From positions 492,501 through 556,500 of the forward strand of contig NZ_CP093379.1 in the NCBI RefSeq assembly GCF_022655595.1: a DNA stretch of 64,000 bases, given 5' to 3'. The position numbers and the translations under genes were made by a program. How positions within the stretch are numbered: position 1 is the first letter of the stretch; every line of letters starts with the position of its first letter. Below the pieces are notes generated by a model. The model was not told where the DNA came from, ran no database searches, and saw only the letters and a list, made by a program, of their open reading frames with translations. This DNA is from Ignatzschineria rhizosphaerae (lineage in GTDB: Bacteria; Pseudomonadota; Gammaproteobacteria; Cardiobacteriales; Wohlfahrtiimonadaceae). Positions 63,198 to 64,000 of this stretch are shown piece by piece.

Positions 63198-64000
63198 TTA
63201 AATTGTTTCTAAAAGAATACGATTTTTTGTTGTTTCTCGTATATCATCAAAACCTTTAGTCACAATATTAGATATCTCTTTATAAGTTAAGATACCAACA
63301 ATAGAGGGGATAGTGATCATGAAAAACAGAGATGCAAATTGTTCAATCTCAGTGTTAGCAGGAACTGAAACTATTTCTTTTGCAAGAAAAGCAGCAAGGC
63401 AAGCGGATAAAAGAAAAATAATTTGTTTAATTATCATTTCGATTTGTTTGTATCTTTGATGAGTTTTTTTAATTTTATCATTGCGTTTTTTATTGGTTAC
63501 TCGTTCATACTCTTTTAGTTCTTTAAGATCATCTACAGTTGGGGGCTGATAATTATGAATTGTACTTTTAATATTATTATCACCTTGGATAATATCTCCG
63601 ATAGAACCCCCATCAGCGATAATATCTCCACTTTTATGCCTAGAGCCACCTTTAGGTTGATCATCATCTTTCTTCTTATCTACTCGCCCTTTAGGTTTAA
63701 CTGCACATGCTTTGGCAGTAGCTTCAAAAATAGCTTTATGATTATCATCTGCACTTTCATATGCTCTAATAATCTCCATTGCTTCAGCCGAGATAACATC
63801 TTCAGGAGATTTTTCACCTGTTAATAGATAATGAATGTCTATGCCATGATTTTTTAGATTATAAAGATAGCGAACATCTGGGTATCTTCTATCATCGGGA
63901 TCTTCTCGTTCATATGTGCCTTGAGTTGTCGCACTAACATCTCCTAAGTCCCCAAATTCGCCCATAGTCATGTTTTTTGAAGAGCGTAATTCCTTTAATC
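63198..64000 (-). CDS. Membrane-anchored XRE-type regulator (5' end outside window)
   Basis: Partial; the frame stays open to the window edge (LKELRSSKNMTMGEFGDLG can be read, so the internal ATG at 63971 is not the true start). N-terminal XRE/Cro-CI helix-turn-helix, with phage-repressor-type GIDIHYLLTGE after it. A charged linker and a Gly/Asp-rich segment (GDIIADGGSIGDIIQGDNN) follow, then two transmembrane helices (about residues 179-200 and 211-230 from Met 63971). No S24 peptidase domain is present. Possibly the phage repressor or the sensor of the downstream module. Tightly linked to the WYL-like gene. Confidence 0.65.
   Translation of the reverse strand, partial: LKELRSSKNMTMGEFGDLGDVSATTQGTYEREDPDDRRYPDVRYLYNLKNHGIDIHYLLTGEKSPEDVISAEAMEIIRAYESADDNHKAIFEATAKACAVKPKGRVDKKKDDDQPKGGSRHKSGDIIADGGSIGDIIQGDNNIKSTIHNYQPPTVDDLKELKEYERVTNKKRNDKIKKTHQRYKQIEMIIKQIIFLLSACLAAFLAKEIVSVPANTEIEQFASLFFMITIPSIVGILTYKEISNIVTKGFDDIRETTKNRILLETI

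Larger units (their letters stand above)
38957..64000. mobile_element. P2-type prophage (Peduovirus-like), right end outside window
   Basis: Gene order Q P (minus), O N M L X, lysis genes, R S V W J I H, FI FII E(E') T U D (plus) is the canonical P2 late region. The left boundary is placed just after the CAT tRNA, since integration into a tRNA 3' end is common and the sequence changes character there; the exact core is unknown because attR is not in view. No integrase, cox, repressor with S24 domain, replication gene A or ogr occurs here, so these must be beyond 64000 if the prophage is complete. All structural genes appear intact. Confidence 0.9.

Overview
The window reads as a chromosome segment of a Gram-negative gammaproteobacterium of moderate to low G+C. 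The evidence is the pil/com-aroK-aroB-ATPase block, bamE, asmA, ybaK, uup and a P2-type prophage. Lineage cannot be fixed from sequence reading alone; a Cardiobacteriales genus (Ignatzschineria/Wohlfahrtiimonas type) would fit, but that is a guess.

Layout. 1-3030: 3' part of an rRNA operon (23S without its first ~200 nt, 5S, terminator). 3040-3880: about 2.6 copies of a ~315-bp intergenic repeat with no coding capacity, containing a hairpin whose stem shows compensatory changes between copies. 4070-7512: nucleoside deaminase, then gabT and an APC permease on the minus strand. 8090-13102: a very large secreted Sel1/TPR-like protein. 13298-17456: small membrane protein plus sodium:solute symporter, meeting tail to tail a MocR regulator (pdxR) that is divergent from pdxS, with candidate operators between them. 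17615-20998: lipoprotein, AsmA-family protein, YbaK deacylase. 21436-25703: two paralogous peptide-binding proteins; the second lies between inverted copies of a 159-bp MITE-like element, followed by a third, longer copy. 25826-31818: pilN, a pilO-pilP fusion, a short pilQ, aroK, aroB and a DamX-like ATPase. 31965-38553: uup, bamE, maf, a TPR membrane protein and ftsY. 38757-38916: tRNA-Val(GAC) and a CAT tRNA that is probably tRNA-Ile2.

From about 38.95 kb to the right edge the window holds a P2-type prophage in nearly canonical order: Q and P (minus), then O N M L X, a lysis cassette (GH108 endolysin, holin candidate, overlapping spanins), R S V W J I H, FI FII E(E') T U D. It probably uses the CAT tRNA as attachment site. 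No integrase, cox, replication gene or ogr is in view, so the rest of the prophage should lie beyond 64000.

The most unusual part is the A+T-rich minus-strand module after gene D (59819-64000): a probably membrane-anchored XRE-type regulator (5' end outside the window), a membrane-anchored WYL-like protein, and a 903-aa protein combining an HsdR-N-type PD-(D/E)XK nuclease, a P-loop NTPase, a probable winged helix and a C-terminal S1 RNA-binding domain. Two membrane-tethered regulator or sensor proteins with a nuclease-NTPase-S1 effector look like a prophage-borne defence or exclusion system; I do not recognise it as a named one. The defence role is inference from architecture and location.
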